Positions 1 to 7,761 of a stretch of DNA of 20,534 nucleotides are shown here, piece by piece. How positions within the stretch are numbered: the first letter of the stretch is position 1; each line of letters opens with the position of its first letter. The position numbers and the translations under genes are program-made. Origin of the DNA: Mycoemilia scoparia. Taxonomy: Eukaryota > Kickxellomycota > Kickxellomycetes > Kickxellales > Kickxellaceae. The stretch spans positions 1-20,534 of the forward strand of contig JANBPU010000277.1 of NCBI GenBank assembly GCA_027575805.1, in the 5' to 3' direction. The notes beneath the pieces were generated by a model. The model was given only the letters and a program-made list of their open reading frames with translations. It was not told the DNA's origin and ran no database searches.

Positions 1-275
1 CTATGATTCAGAATCGTCCTGAATCATTCTGATCAACCAAGGATCACCCAGAATCATTCTGGGTTATTATATGTGGGCGTGAATCGTCACGGCCCAACAA
101 AACTAAACTAAACTAATAAAAGATAAGTGAGGAATGTAATCCTCAGATCATAAACCCAATTGATCCAAGATTATTCTGATCAACTGAAAGTTGTTCAGTG
201 CGATCCTGGATCATTCAGGACAAAATAATTCCATCTGGAATCATTCAGGGCGGACCATGTGGGCTATGGCCCAAC
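1..275. repeat. Cluster of short palindromes built on a GAATCATTC core
   Basis: Several imperfect inverted repeats are packed here. They include CCCAGAATCATTCTGGG (about 47-63), a TCCTG..CAGGA palindrome (about 205-221), CTGGAATCATTCAGG (about 235-249), CGTGAATCGTCACG (about 79-92) and GGGCTATGGCCC (about 261-272). Two halves, about 1-105 and 155-275, look like diverged copies of each other, because both end in a 'tgtgggc...ggcccaaca' block. This may be the end of a repeat that continues outside the window. No coding potential is seen. The GAA-TTC spacing of 3 nt does not match a canonical heat-shock element. Confidence 0.5.
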
Positions 276-366
276 ATTGGTGACCAGTGATTATAGGAGT
301 AATCCCAGCCAAATGGGTGTCCAGTTTTACTAGTAAACTTTTATCCTTCAAAAATTATTATCCATA
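256..366 (-). mobile_element. MITE copy 1 (inverted orientation, left end decayed)
   Basis: This copy matches the reverse complement of the best-preserved copy at 14764-14882. It carries the inner block 'ccagttttactagtaaac' and the right terminal repeat 'ccttcaaaaattattatcca' followed by TA. The left terminal repeat is not recognisable and runs into the palindrome cluster. It is non-coding and 5' of the first small-protein gene. Confidence 0.7.
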
Positions 367-800
367 TATCAAACAGTTAAATTATTTATTTTCAGTCAAA
401 ATACCCAAGAGAAAATAAAGCTTCTTTTAAAATCAATGGCATTAGCTTTCCTAGAGAGGCTAGAGATATGGCATGATTTATGCATCCTCAGTGCACTACA
501 AACTATAATTTTTTGATTATAACTAACCACTCAACAATAGTAATCCTAAAAGGGTAAACATCAGAGAGATTTTGCTCAAATCATCATGGGCTTTGTTAAT
601 AAAAACCAGTTTGAAAATGATAGTACTCAAATGCTTTCAAACAAATTATTATACAATGTTGTGAGATCTTGTGGGTTAAGGGCATAATCTACTTCTTTTC
701 TTGCCATGATAAAATCAGCTAGTGGTAACAATAATAGTAACCCACATGTGCCATTCTATAGAAAAATGTAGATGTGGCATTAAAAGAGTAGACAACAATG
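367..800. other. AT-rich intergenic DNA, nothing recognised
   Basis: I see no convincing open reading frame, RNA gene or repeat between the MITE and the TATA box of the first gene. Confidence 0.5.
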
Positions 801-806
801 GGCTGT

Positions 807-814
807 TATAAATA
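807..814 (+). promoter_or_regulatory. TATA box of the first small-protein gene
   Basis: TATAAATA followed by ATC lies 113 nt upstream of the ATG at 920. The third family member has the same octamer (4633-4640), and the second has a related AATAAATACCTTA sequence at about 2162. The match and position support a core promoter, but the transcription start is not known. Confidence 0.55.
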
Positions 815-919
815 ATCTCCCAAAGTTTAGCCAATTTGAATGATTCTTTGCCATACGTTTATTTTTTTAAATTTCAAAAAGCACAGTGAACTTTGATTGT
901 ATCAACATCCATACTCATC

Positions 920-1558
920 ATGACCACCTCCAATTCATTTGAACTACCCAAGGTAGAGGCAGGGTTGAACCCTTCGGCTCAAAAACTTGAGACTGTTAAT
1001 AGGGATCTTGACGCAATCCTTAAGTTTGCCAATGGTCATTTGGAGTCACTTTCAATTCTAACTCCAGATACTAAGCCGCAGCATTCCAAGAACTTGTGTA
1101 ATTTTAGGGAAGCCCAAAAGGAACTATTTGATGCCCTAGAAGCTACATATACAGCTTGTTTCAGTCATATGAAGCAACAGACCAAGATCATGTTTATGGA
1201 GGACTTTCATAGGAAGGTGCTTGGTATCCTTGATGATTGCATCAGGCTTTCTGAGGTGTTTGACAAGGCAACAATTTTGAGCTCAATACCAGATACTGGA
1301 AATGCGCCAGGTGGCTCCTGCCAATCTTCGAGAGCATCAAACAAGGTAAACAGAAATACCCTTGAGTTCTTTATGTACAGGAATGAGACAAGTATCAAGT
1401 TCAGTGAAAGACAGGGGTCCCAGATTTCTTACAAGGCTACAGAACTATCAGAAATTCTCATCTCTGCCATTGCTAGATGTCAAACTCATATTTGCAACGT
1501 TTCTGGTTGCTGTGCAAGCACCACAATTGACAATGATAGTAATATTGGTAGCATCTGA
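920..1558 (+). CDS. Tandem small-protein family, member 1 (212 aa, function unknown)
   Basis: An intronless frame encodes 212 aa. I chose the ATG at 920 because the frame upstream of it opens only at a TTG, and the resulting length matches the two neighbours (207 and 213 aa). The protein is predicted to be mostly helical, with no signal peptide or membrane segment. Residues about 148-192 carry the family signature, with F..YR.ETS..FSE near 150-163 and the ELSEIL block near 175-180. Residues about 88-115 (KIMF...VLGILDD) resemble the middle of member 3. The tail (193-212) is Cys/Ser-rich and unique. TATA at 807 and AATAAA at 1697 support a real transcription unit. I recognise no known domain, so the family grouping rests on the shared C-terminal motif, same strand and equal length. 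Confidence 0.75.
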   Translation: MTTSNSFELPKVEAGLNPSAQKLETVNRDLDAILKFANGHLESLSILTPDTKPQHSKNLCNFREAQKELFDALEATYTACFSHMKQQTKIMFMEDFHRKVLGILDDCIRLSEVFDKATILSSIPDTGNAPGGSCQSSRASNKVNRNTLEFFMYRNETSIKFSERQGSQISYKATELSEILISAIARCQTHICNVSGCCASTTIDNDSNIGSI

Positions 1559-1696
1559 ATTTTTAGTTAAACACACAACAGTGCGCATTGTCTTTTTAGA
1601 AGTTTATATGTTATTGAGTTCTGGTGCCTTTCATATTCCATTTGTCTGGTACTTTAGCTTGTTTGTATCATCGACCACTCTTGTTTTTCTTTAAAA

Positions 1697-1702
1697 AATA
1701 AA
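1697..1702 (+). terminator. Poly(A) signal AATAAA after member 1
   Basis: A consensus AATAAA lies 139 nt after the stop codon at 1558, in a plausible position for 3' end formation. Confidence 0.45.
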
Positions 1703-2285
1703 TTACATGTGATTCAAAGATTTAACCTTTAGTCTCTAACACCTATGAAAGGCATATCTTTGAGTAAGCTCTATTATCATATAACTAAATATTGCCAAAA
1801 ATATGTGTAAAACCTTGCTCAATAATCAATTCTTAAAGAATCAAGCCTTTTTGTAGCCTTTTTTAACTACCCACATTGTTACTTAAGCTTTTAACAATTC
1901 CAAATCATATAAATATTTTAAAGTCTATTTAAAAATAAAATAAATTTAAAAGGTTGCAAATATTTTACCTTTTGCATAATTGGATAAATAAATCGATATC
2001 TTCAAGCATCTCAAATTATCATAATGTATTCCTTTGTGGTAGGTTAGCTTGAATAAATGCAAGCTAAATCCATAAAATGTACCTGGGCTTATTTGAATAA
2101 TGTAAAAATAAGCACTATTGCAATAAATATAGAAATATGTGTATTCTATACTCTAAAAAAGAATAAATACCTTAGCAATATCATATTCAGACAACTGCTT
2201 TTAGTTTTTACATTTTTCTCAAATTCCAATCAGTATTGCATCTGCACTTTCTTTCCCCTAACCACCAAACACACAATCCAAGAAG
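1703..2285. other. Intergenic spacer and 5' leader of member 2
   Basis: The DNA is very AT-rich with no repeat or RNA gene recognised. At about 2162 the sequence AATAAATACCTTAGCAATATC resembles the promoter of member 3 (TATAAATACCTTACTAAATC). It probably marks the core promoter, 124 nt before the ATG at 2286. Confidence 0.45.
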
Positions 2286-2909
2286 ATGGCATCCACTGTT
2301 GCATCTATTTCCGAGAGCGAAAAGTTCCAATTTGAACTTGCTTTTAAAAAGACATCAGAAGTCGAGAACACCCTCGAAGCTGCGCTCAATAGCATCTATG
2401 TTCCAGCCTGGGAATGTTTGAAAGATTCAGGACATCCAGATACCTGTCTGGTACTCTGTTCACAAGACATCAGTGCGCTTCGAAGCCGACAAGGCACCGA
2501 TTTAACCAAACTACGGGAAGTCCACGCAGCATATATAAAGTACCTGACGACTTATCAAAAAGTTGGCTTTGGTGAGAGTATAAAGGCAAAGGTGCTTTAT
2601 CTCAATGATAATACCAAAAGCCTTGCCAACCATCAACATAGAGCTCTTGCAGCCACATTTACTTCCGGAGTGGATGGAGATGACGATTCTGCTGCTAATT
2701 CTAAATGGGAAAGGTATAACAGGATCATGAATGTCATAAATGCGTTGGATACTCATCGAGCCTCTGCTGTTGCAAAGTTTGCCGAGGGTACGCAATCTCC
2801 GGTCATCAACAATCCTGATGAGTTATCAAATTTGTTTTATGGTACCTTCATATACTGTGAATCTGTCCTTGACTACATTTCCAAGGAGTTTGGTGGGATT
2901 CGCACATGA
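2286..2909 (+). CDS. Tandem small-protein family, member 2 (207 aa, function unknown)
   Basis: An intronless frame from ATG 2286 encodes 207 aa. The protein is soluble, acidic and predicted helical, with no signal peptide or membrane span. A low-complexity GDDDSAANS linker (about 131-139) separates a helical N-terminal part from the C-terminal signature at about 151-199. The signature contains HRASAVAKFAE, then NPDELSNLFYGT, then a Cys at 191, and it lines up with members 1 and 3. The N-terminal half is hardly alignable with the others, so the three genes duplicated long ago or diverged fast. Poly(A) signal at 3018. It lies 727 nt after member 1 on the same strand. No known family was recognised. 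Confidence 0.78.
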   Translation: MASTVASISESEKFQFELAFKKTSEVENTLEAALNSIYVPAWECLKDSGHPDTCLVLCSQDISALRSRQGTDLTKLREVHAAYIKYLTTYQKVGFGESIKAKVLYLNDNTKSLANHQHRALAATFTSGVDGDDDSAANSKWERYNRIMNVINALDTHRASAVAKFAEGTQSPVINNPDELSNLFYGTFIYCESVLDYISKEFGGIRT

Positions 2910-3017
2910 TTGTGTTTATTCGAGATTCTTTCTATTTGAGTTTTTGTTCAAAGTATATAATATTTTCTATGGATAGTTTTGGTATTTTTTTTGGACAATG
3001 TGCTTTTGTAAAATGCA

Positions 3018-3023
3018 AATAAA
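3018..3023 (+). terminator. Poly(A) signal AATAAA after member 2
   Basis: A consensus AATAAA lies about 109 nt after the stop codon of member 2. Confidence 0.45.
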
Positions 3024-3029
3024 CCTGGA

Positions 3030-4015
3030 TATATAAAAGCAACTATTCCTTGGTATAGTTGGGAAAAATTATAAAAAGAAATATAATTAAAATAGAAATG
3101 GTTGCGGTTTATCTATCAAGATGTTATTTTAAGCACATTTGGTTAATAATAATAATATTGTTATTACACATTTATTTGGTTAACAGAGAGAACAAATTAT
3201 AGATACTTTGTTGAGAAGTCAAGGTTTCTGTAGGCATATCAGAAAAGGTATAAATCTCAAGTATATCTAAGTCTAAAGTTGAATGCAACCTATATAATAG
3301 AGTCGATGAGTGTATGGGAAGGGGCGAGTTCATAACAAAATGATCTATTATGTGACTCACGAACTATTAAAGCACTAACTGGTTGTATTGTTGTAGCGTA
3401 TTAACATCAATCATGACTTGAATAGTACATCACTTTACACTGACGAATAAGAATAGTCTGCGACACTTGGTCTATATCTTATTCTGAACCACTGCTAGAT
3501 TTTTGGCATATTTATTGTTAATCTTTTTGGGAGTCAGCTTGGCTATATGACAGTGTCCCTTTGAAGATGTACCAGAATAGTATCTTAGATAATAGCCAAT
3601 AATTTGCCAGAATCTAGCTAAAAGGTATGAATTGTGGGCTGATTTCCAGAGAATGAGTAAGGTTTACCAGTCTGTTCCCTTTTGATGGAGAACTTGACGT
3701 ATGTCTATCGATCGTGTTGCCCTCTCCGCCAACCCAACCAAAGTGTTTGGTGGTCTTGAAACGCTTTTTTGCATGGTGTCTTGTTGGTGGGGCGTCACAT
3801 CTCGAGCGTTTTTCATTGTCTCCAAGGAGAGAGCCTGTGGCTCATTTTAAAATAGCGGTTTTCCATGCGCTTTGTACTTGCACGATTAGCACATATGATT
3901 TGGGATGTTGGTCTAGTTGGAGTTATAATTCCCAATGGAAATCCAAAATTAGCAAATCAAATTTCAATACCTTCTGGTATGAGATATAATAATACCCCGT
4001 TATAACATGTGCTTC
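3030..4015. other. Long intergenic stretch with a GC-richer island at about 3660-3860
   Basis: No gene could be supported. The first ~600 nt are plain AT-rich sequence. About 3660-3860 is clearly richer in G and C and holds a 91-codon open frame (3714-3989) with no recognisable protein similarity or start context. It could be a decayed gene, part of an unlisted exon or a non-coding RNA. Confidence 0.4.
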
Positions 4016-4018
4016 CTC

Positions 4019-4076
4019 TCATGGGGAAACCTGCCTTCTGGACTGAGAAGGCAGGGATGCCCGGACTATCCCATGA
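4019..4076. other. 58-nt nested hairpin (7-bp outer stem, 10-bp inner stem)
   Basis: The outer arms TCATGGG (4019-4025) and CCCATGA (4070-4076) are perfectly complementary. Inside them CCTGCCTTCT (4030-4039) and AGAAGGCAGG (4046-4055) form a perfect 10-bp stem with a 6-nt loop. The segment is much richer in G and C than its surroundings. The nesting suggests a structured RNA or a palindromic element. It does not fit the hammerhead order of conserved blocks (no CUGAUGA), and no other ribozyme family was recognised. Either strand could be the functional one. Confidence 0.6.
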
Positions 4077-4630
4077 ATAGCCCACTATTTTCTTGCTACA
4101 ACGCGCATCCATGCATACTAACTGATAAGGAAAATTTATGCCAATACAAGTATTTTCTCAATCAAATTCAGCTACAGAAACGCTGATATGCATGATAAGC
4201 CACCAAATTTAGGCGATAACCATGACCTGATGAAGTTGCAAAGAAATGCATATAAGCATGATCAAAAAGTGTGTACCTCCTAATTATCAGGCCTTTCAAA
4301 ATCACTTGTGGCCGAACCTGCCATAAAGGGTATAACAAAGAAAACCAGAAGACTCCAATCAATACAGTCTTTGTTAAGAGTAGAGTGGACTGGTCAGCTA
4401 GTCAAGAAACTGTCCCTCCAGCCAAGTAAGTCATTTAAAAGTAAAATTCTATTTGAAATGCAGGAACTTATCATAAATCAATGTAGTCACATACAAAACC
4501 CTAGCATGAACTTATTTGTCTTTACAACCAGTGTGGTAAAACCCAACAACAGAGAGCACCATAGACGATAAGAGCCATTCACGTTATACTGTGTGACAAG
4601 TGTTCGGTATACCAATATCACCAAAAAACT
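4077..4630. other. Intergenic DNA upstream of member 3, nothing recognised
   Basis: Short frames occur on both strands (4168-4362 and 4308-4571), but they have no conserved motif, codon bias or start context that would support a gene. No tRNA or repeat was found. Confidence 0.4.
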
Positions 4631-4632
4631 AG

Positions 4633-4640
4633 TATAAATA
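4633..4640 (+). promoter_or_regulatory. TATA box of member 3
   Basis: TATAAATA followed by CCTTACTAAATC lies 157 nt before the ATG at 4790. The downstream CCTTA also occurs after the presumed promoter of member 2, which suggests the duplicated genes kept promoter sequence. The leader that follows is pyrimidine-rich. Confidence 0.6.
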
Positions 4641-4789
4641 CCTTACTAAATCCTCCCTGCTTAAAATGCTTCCTTAACACATTCAACGATTACCGAGTAA
4701 CCACACGCACTTGCACACCAATTTACGTTCACAACCAGCAAAAAGACTCTATCTGTCTCCCTTTCTTCCTCACTTTCCAAAGTTTCACA

Positions 4790-5431
4790 ATGAATCCTAC
4801 TTCTCCCAACAGCCCTTCGTCCATTCCTTCTCTCACCACATCTGGGGCATCTTCTCCCTCCTTTTCAGGAACCGAAGCTGCCAACAGACCCTGCGTGAAT
4901 AGGCTCAACGAGTATGTTGACGCTGTAGGAGCCTGTATCTACTTTTTGCAAAACCCAGCTGCGCACTATTCACAATGGCCAGCCGAGTTTGCCCACAGGC
5001 AGCAAATCGTAAATTCCGTCACTCACTCTGACTTTCAAGACACAATGGCTGAGTGTCTAGGGCCCCTGGATGAGCAGCAAAAGTCCGTGTTTATGAGAAA
5101 CAATCACCAGGTGATTATGGCTCTCCTTCACCGGACCTTTGTCGCCAGCACCAACTTGTGCAGAGCATTGGGCATGACTGTTAATACACCTGCCAATGCG
5201 GGTCACGGAGAGTTTCCGACAACTGGAGTCAGTGAGATTGATGAGGCCATTCAAGAGTTTGTTGTATACAAGGAATCAGTTCGGACTCAATTCACGGAGG
5301 CTGAAAATGACAACGTTGTATACTCCCCGGCTGATATGTCTGAACTCTTTTTGGGCACAGTCGGGTGCTGTGACTCCTTTATCAAGTCAATTTACTCGAT
5401 CCATACCAAGGTCAATGAAGCAGGCAACTGA
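4790..5431 (+). CDS. Tandem small-protein family, member 3 (213 aa, function unknown)
   Basis: An intronless frame from ATG 4790 encodes 213 aa. The first ~32 residues are Ser/Pro/Thr-rich and probably disordered. Residues about 37-130 are predicted helical, with a QQKSVF..N..VIMALL block (97-112) similar to residues 86-103 of member 1. After a Gly/Thr linker (131-147), the family signature spans about 154-202: IQEFVVYKESV, then FTEAEND, then SPADMSELFLGT, then CC at 193-194. Base composition here is richer in G and C than in members 1 and 2, so codon use differs between paralogues. There is no signal peptide or membrane segment. The family is not recognised; I infer a protein-binding helical role only from the fold-like pattern. 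Confidence 0.8.
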   Translation: MNPTSPNSPSSIPSLTTSGASSPSFSGTEAANRPCVNRLNEYVDAVGACIYFLQNPAAHYSQWPAEFAHRQQIVNSVTHSDFQDTMAECLGPLDEQQKSVFMRNNHQVIMALLHRTFVASTNLCRALGMTVNTPANAGHGEFPTTGVSEIDEAIQEFVVYKESVRTQFTEAENDNVVYSPADMSELFLGTVGCCDSFIKSIYSIHTKVNEAGN

Positions 5432-6059
5432 GATGGCTAATGAACTTTCGCAAAAAAAACATTCTGCCCATTATTACTTATTTGTAAATACATTGAAAGG
5501 AAGAAAAGAGTGGGGATTGAGCGTTAATTAGTTAATTGCTTGCCTCTATACTCTTTTCTGACTTAAAATTTGCATTGATATATGGAGTTTAGGCGTTGGT
5601 CAAGTCAACCTCTCCATGTTTGCATTTGATCTTTTTTTGGGATAGACTAATTGATTCTAGTTATTGGCGTTGTTTTGTATTTTGTATTTTTTTACTGCTA
5701 CAACTTGATAATACATGAATGTGATTCAAACAAAAAGCGAAATAGTAGTGCTATTAATGATTTGAATATTCTCTTGGATGATTTTAACGTTCCTATGATA
5801 ATGTTGCGAAGGGTATCACTCTGTCTTAGTGAATGAGTAAAAATAAAGCGCAGAGTAAATTCCCCCGCCCCTCATGGCCAAACTTTATCATAAGTACTAA
5901 TCATCTCAAAGAAAATATCACGAGTTTGTGTTGAAAAATGAATATGTTTGATTGAATAGAAACACCCGCTGGGTATATTGCAAAATTATTTATACTCCAA
6001 GTCCCAAGACATTCTGGTTTTCTTTCCTTCATTTTTATTGCCTTTCTTCTTTTTCAGCT
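5432..6059. other. Spacer between member 3 and the disordered-protein gene
   Basis: No convincing gene. A 61-codon frame at 5651-5836 has no support. The last ~60 nt before 6060 are strongly pyrimidine-rich and end in CAG two bases before the ATG. This could be a 3' splice site of a 5'-UTR intron, with a possible donor GTATAT near 5972, or simply a CT-rich fungal leader. Confidence 0.45.
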
Positions 6060-7397
6060 ATGTCCCAAATGCCAGATAATTCCAAGATGACAGACTTCCG
6101 GGTCACAAGGAACGGTGTTAGCCCAACTAAGCTTGACTATTCCTCAAAGGAAGGAATTTCTTGTGTCTTAAACAGCAATTTTACCAAAACTTCTAGTGAT
6201 ACTGTTACACAAGTTGGGATCCAGGAGGAAAGACTTGTTAGTATCTCTAAAACATCTCCTGCTGTTTCTAAATACGGACCAAGTTCATACTCAGCCACTC
6301 CAGAGCATGCTCAATCTTCATCCATTTGCACAGTCGAATCTAGATTAAATGAAGCAATGAGTAGCTTGATGTTATTGTCCTTAAACCATGACTATAAAAA
6401 ACCCCGAACTGACCATTCCGACCACATAGCTAACGGCACTGACATCAAATCTCCTGAAGTCTATGTTACTGACGATGAAGATTCAGAGGACAAAAAGGCT
6501 GAGGAGCCTAAGCTTATTATGCCTTGTGCAAGTATGGTTAATGAGCCCATTTCATCTAAAATTGGCAAAAGTCAAAATAAAACACATACATCAAAGACCA
6601 AAACTTATGCTAAGAGTCCAACTATTGGCATATTTGAGGACCATCAAAGTACGGATTGCGAGTGGTCAGAAAAAGCCAGCGAATGCAATTCATATATTGT
6701 TAGTCTTAATGGCTCACATGGAAATACTACACAAAACTCACCTGCAGTCAATTCTCCCAATGGTGACTTTACAAACCTGAATTTATCACCTAACCCATTT
6801 TTTGACCTTTGCGACAGTGAATTTGGTGATTTTGGATCACAGGCTTCCCCTGGCATCTTCTTGGAGAGAAATTTAAGTGAAGTTTCTAGTCACGCTGATG
6901 TTCGGGACTTGGTACAATTAGACTATCCTCTAGTCGATGCTGATTACTTATCTTTTGGGTATGAAGATGGTGATGGTGAATATAGTCACGATGAGACTGC
7001 AAGCTCTATGACTGATAATCACAGCCAGAGCATTAAAGAACCTTTGCATCAAAGCTTTAACAATCATGAAAGGGCGCACTCTTCATTTTCAGTTGATGCC
7101 AGCATCAACTCAAGTAAAGATCCAGTTATATTCAAAACTCCAGCTGTTGAGAATAGCACACGTTTAGCATCAAACATCAGTACAGCAGATGTTGCAATCA
7201 TTTTGTCAAACAGGATTCAAAGACCCCAAACAAGACGCAATATTGCCAATGGACTAGGAATAAAATTTTCAGTAGCCCTCAACAATCATGACCTTCCTAA
7301 TACTGGCAATGCTTCGAGAACCAAGTGTTTGGTTGAATCAAATATTGAGGCTGAAAAGGAAATAGATGAAAGCGCTAATATCAACGATATTTGTTAA
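6060..7397 (+). CDS. Ser/Thr-rich disordered protein with NPF and EFGDF motifs (445 aa)
   Basis: I start the protein at ATG 6060. The frame runs 36 codons further upstream, but that part lacks an ATG-led context and contains the CT-rich leader. The protein is rich in Ser, Thr, Asn and Asp and looks disordered. An acidic stretch (DDEDSED) lies at about 138-144. At about 244-258, PNPF is followed by DLCDSEFGDF. NPF is the known ligand of EH domains, and [DE]FG.F-type peptides bind gamma-adaptin/GGA ear domains, so a role in clathrin-adaptor traffic is possible. An acidic-aromatic transactivation segment is the alternative. A more ordered, basic C-terminal block spans about 374-410, with RIQRPQTRRN at 385-394. 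Poly(A) signal at 7445. No known family was recognised. Confidence 0.72.
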   Translation: MSQMPDNSKMTDFRVTRNGVSPTKLDYSSKEGISCVLNSNFTKTSSDTVTQVGIQEERLVSISKTSPAVSKYGPSSYSATPEHAQSSSICTVESRLNEAMSSLMLLSLNHDYKKPRTDHSDHIANGTDIKSPEVYVTDDEDSEDKKAEEPKLIMPCASMVNEPISSKIGKSQNKTHTSKTKTYAKSPTIGIFEDHQSTDCEWSEKASECNSYIVSLNGSHGNTTQNSPAVNSPNGDFTNLNLSPNPFFDLCDSEFGDFGSQASPGIFLERNLSEVSSHADVRDLVQLDYPLVDADYLSFGYEDGDGEYSHDETASSMTDNHSQSIKEPLHQSFNNHERAHSSFSVDASINSSKDPVIFKTPAVENSTRLASNISTADVAIILSNRIQRPQTRRNIANGLGIKFSVALNNHDLPNTGNASRTKCLVESNIEAEKEIDESANINDIC

Positions 7398-7444
7398 CTA
7401 ATAGCCTGCATTTTAGCTTACTATACATTTATTTTGATTTATAT

Positions 7445-7450
7445 AATAAA
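7445..7450 (+). terminator. Poly(A) signal AATAAA after the disordered-protein gene
   Basis: AATAAA lies 48 nt after the stop codon, and further AATAAA-like sequence follows within 30 nt. From here to the left repeat arm at 7622 nothing else is recognised. Confidence 0.5.
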
Positions 7451-7675
7451 ACTACAATGATCAAATAAAATAAATATTGTAAAGTGTTGGCTTCTGATTG
7501 TTCAGCAGAGAAGGAGGGGTTAGAGGTGGCCTGGTCCTTTGAGGTGAGAATAATAGAACTAGATATTTTTAGTGATTTTATAGAAACTTTGCAAACTGGG
7601 AATAAAAATTTGCTTCTTTCGTTTCACTATGAAAAATAGTAGAGACATAGATAAAAATGGCTTTTTTAACACAGT

Positions 7676-7681
7676 TTTATT
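7676..7681 (-). terminator. Poly(A) signal of the left-arm gene
   Basis: AATAAA on the minus strand lies about 80 nt past the stop codon. It is identical in sequence and position to the signal at 20341-20346 in the right arm. A 14-bp palindrome, ATACACATGTGTAT (7743-7756), lies between the stop and this signal in both arms. Confidence 0.55.
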
Positions 7682-7761
7682 TAAAATAATCAGAAAAAAG
7701 CAAATTGTAAAATGGCTAGGAGATAGAAAGCAATGTGAGCCAATACACATGTGTATATGTA

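Noticed and set aside
47..63. Heat-shock element reading of GAATCATTC
   Set aside because: GAA and TTC are separated by three bases rather than two, and the third alternating unit is missing.
893..919. Nine-residue upstream extension of tandem member 1
   Set aside because: It begins with TTG; starting at ATG 920 gives a length equal to the paralogues.
3714..3989. 91 aa frame in the GC-richer island
   Set aside because: No recognisable motif, no promoter or splice context; the composition change alone does not make a gene.
4019..4076. Hammerhead ribozyme reading of the nested hairpin
   Set aside because: A GAAA is present, but the CUGAUGA block and the three-way junction order are missing.
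4261..4320. Possible ninth MITE end ('ttatcaggcctttcaaaatcacttgtggc')
   Set aside because: The match to the terminal repeat is too weak, and no partner end was found within 200 nt.
5952..6059. 36-residue N-terminal extension of the disordered protein
   Set aside because: It does not open at an ATG and contains a CT-rich leader or splice-like tract; the ATG at 6060 is the better start.
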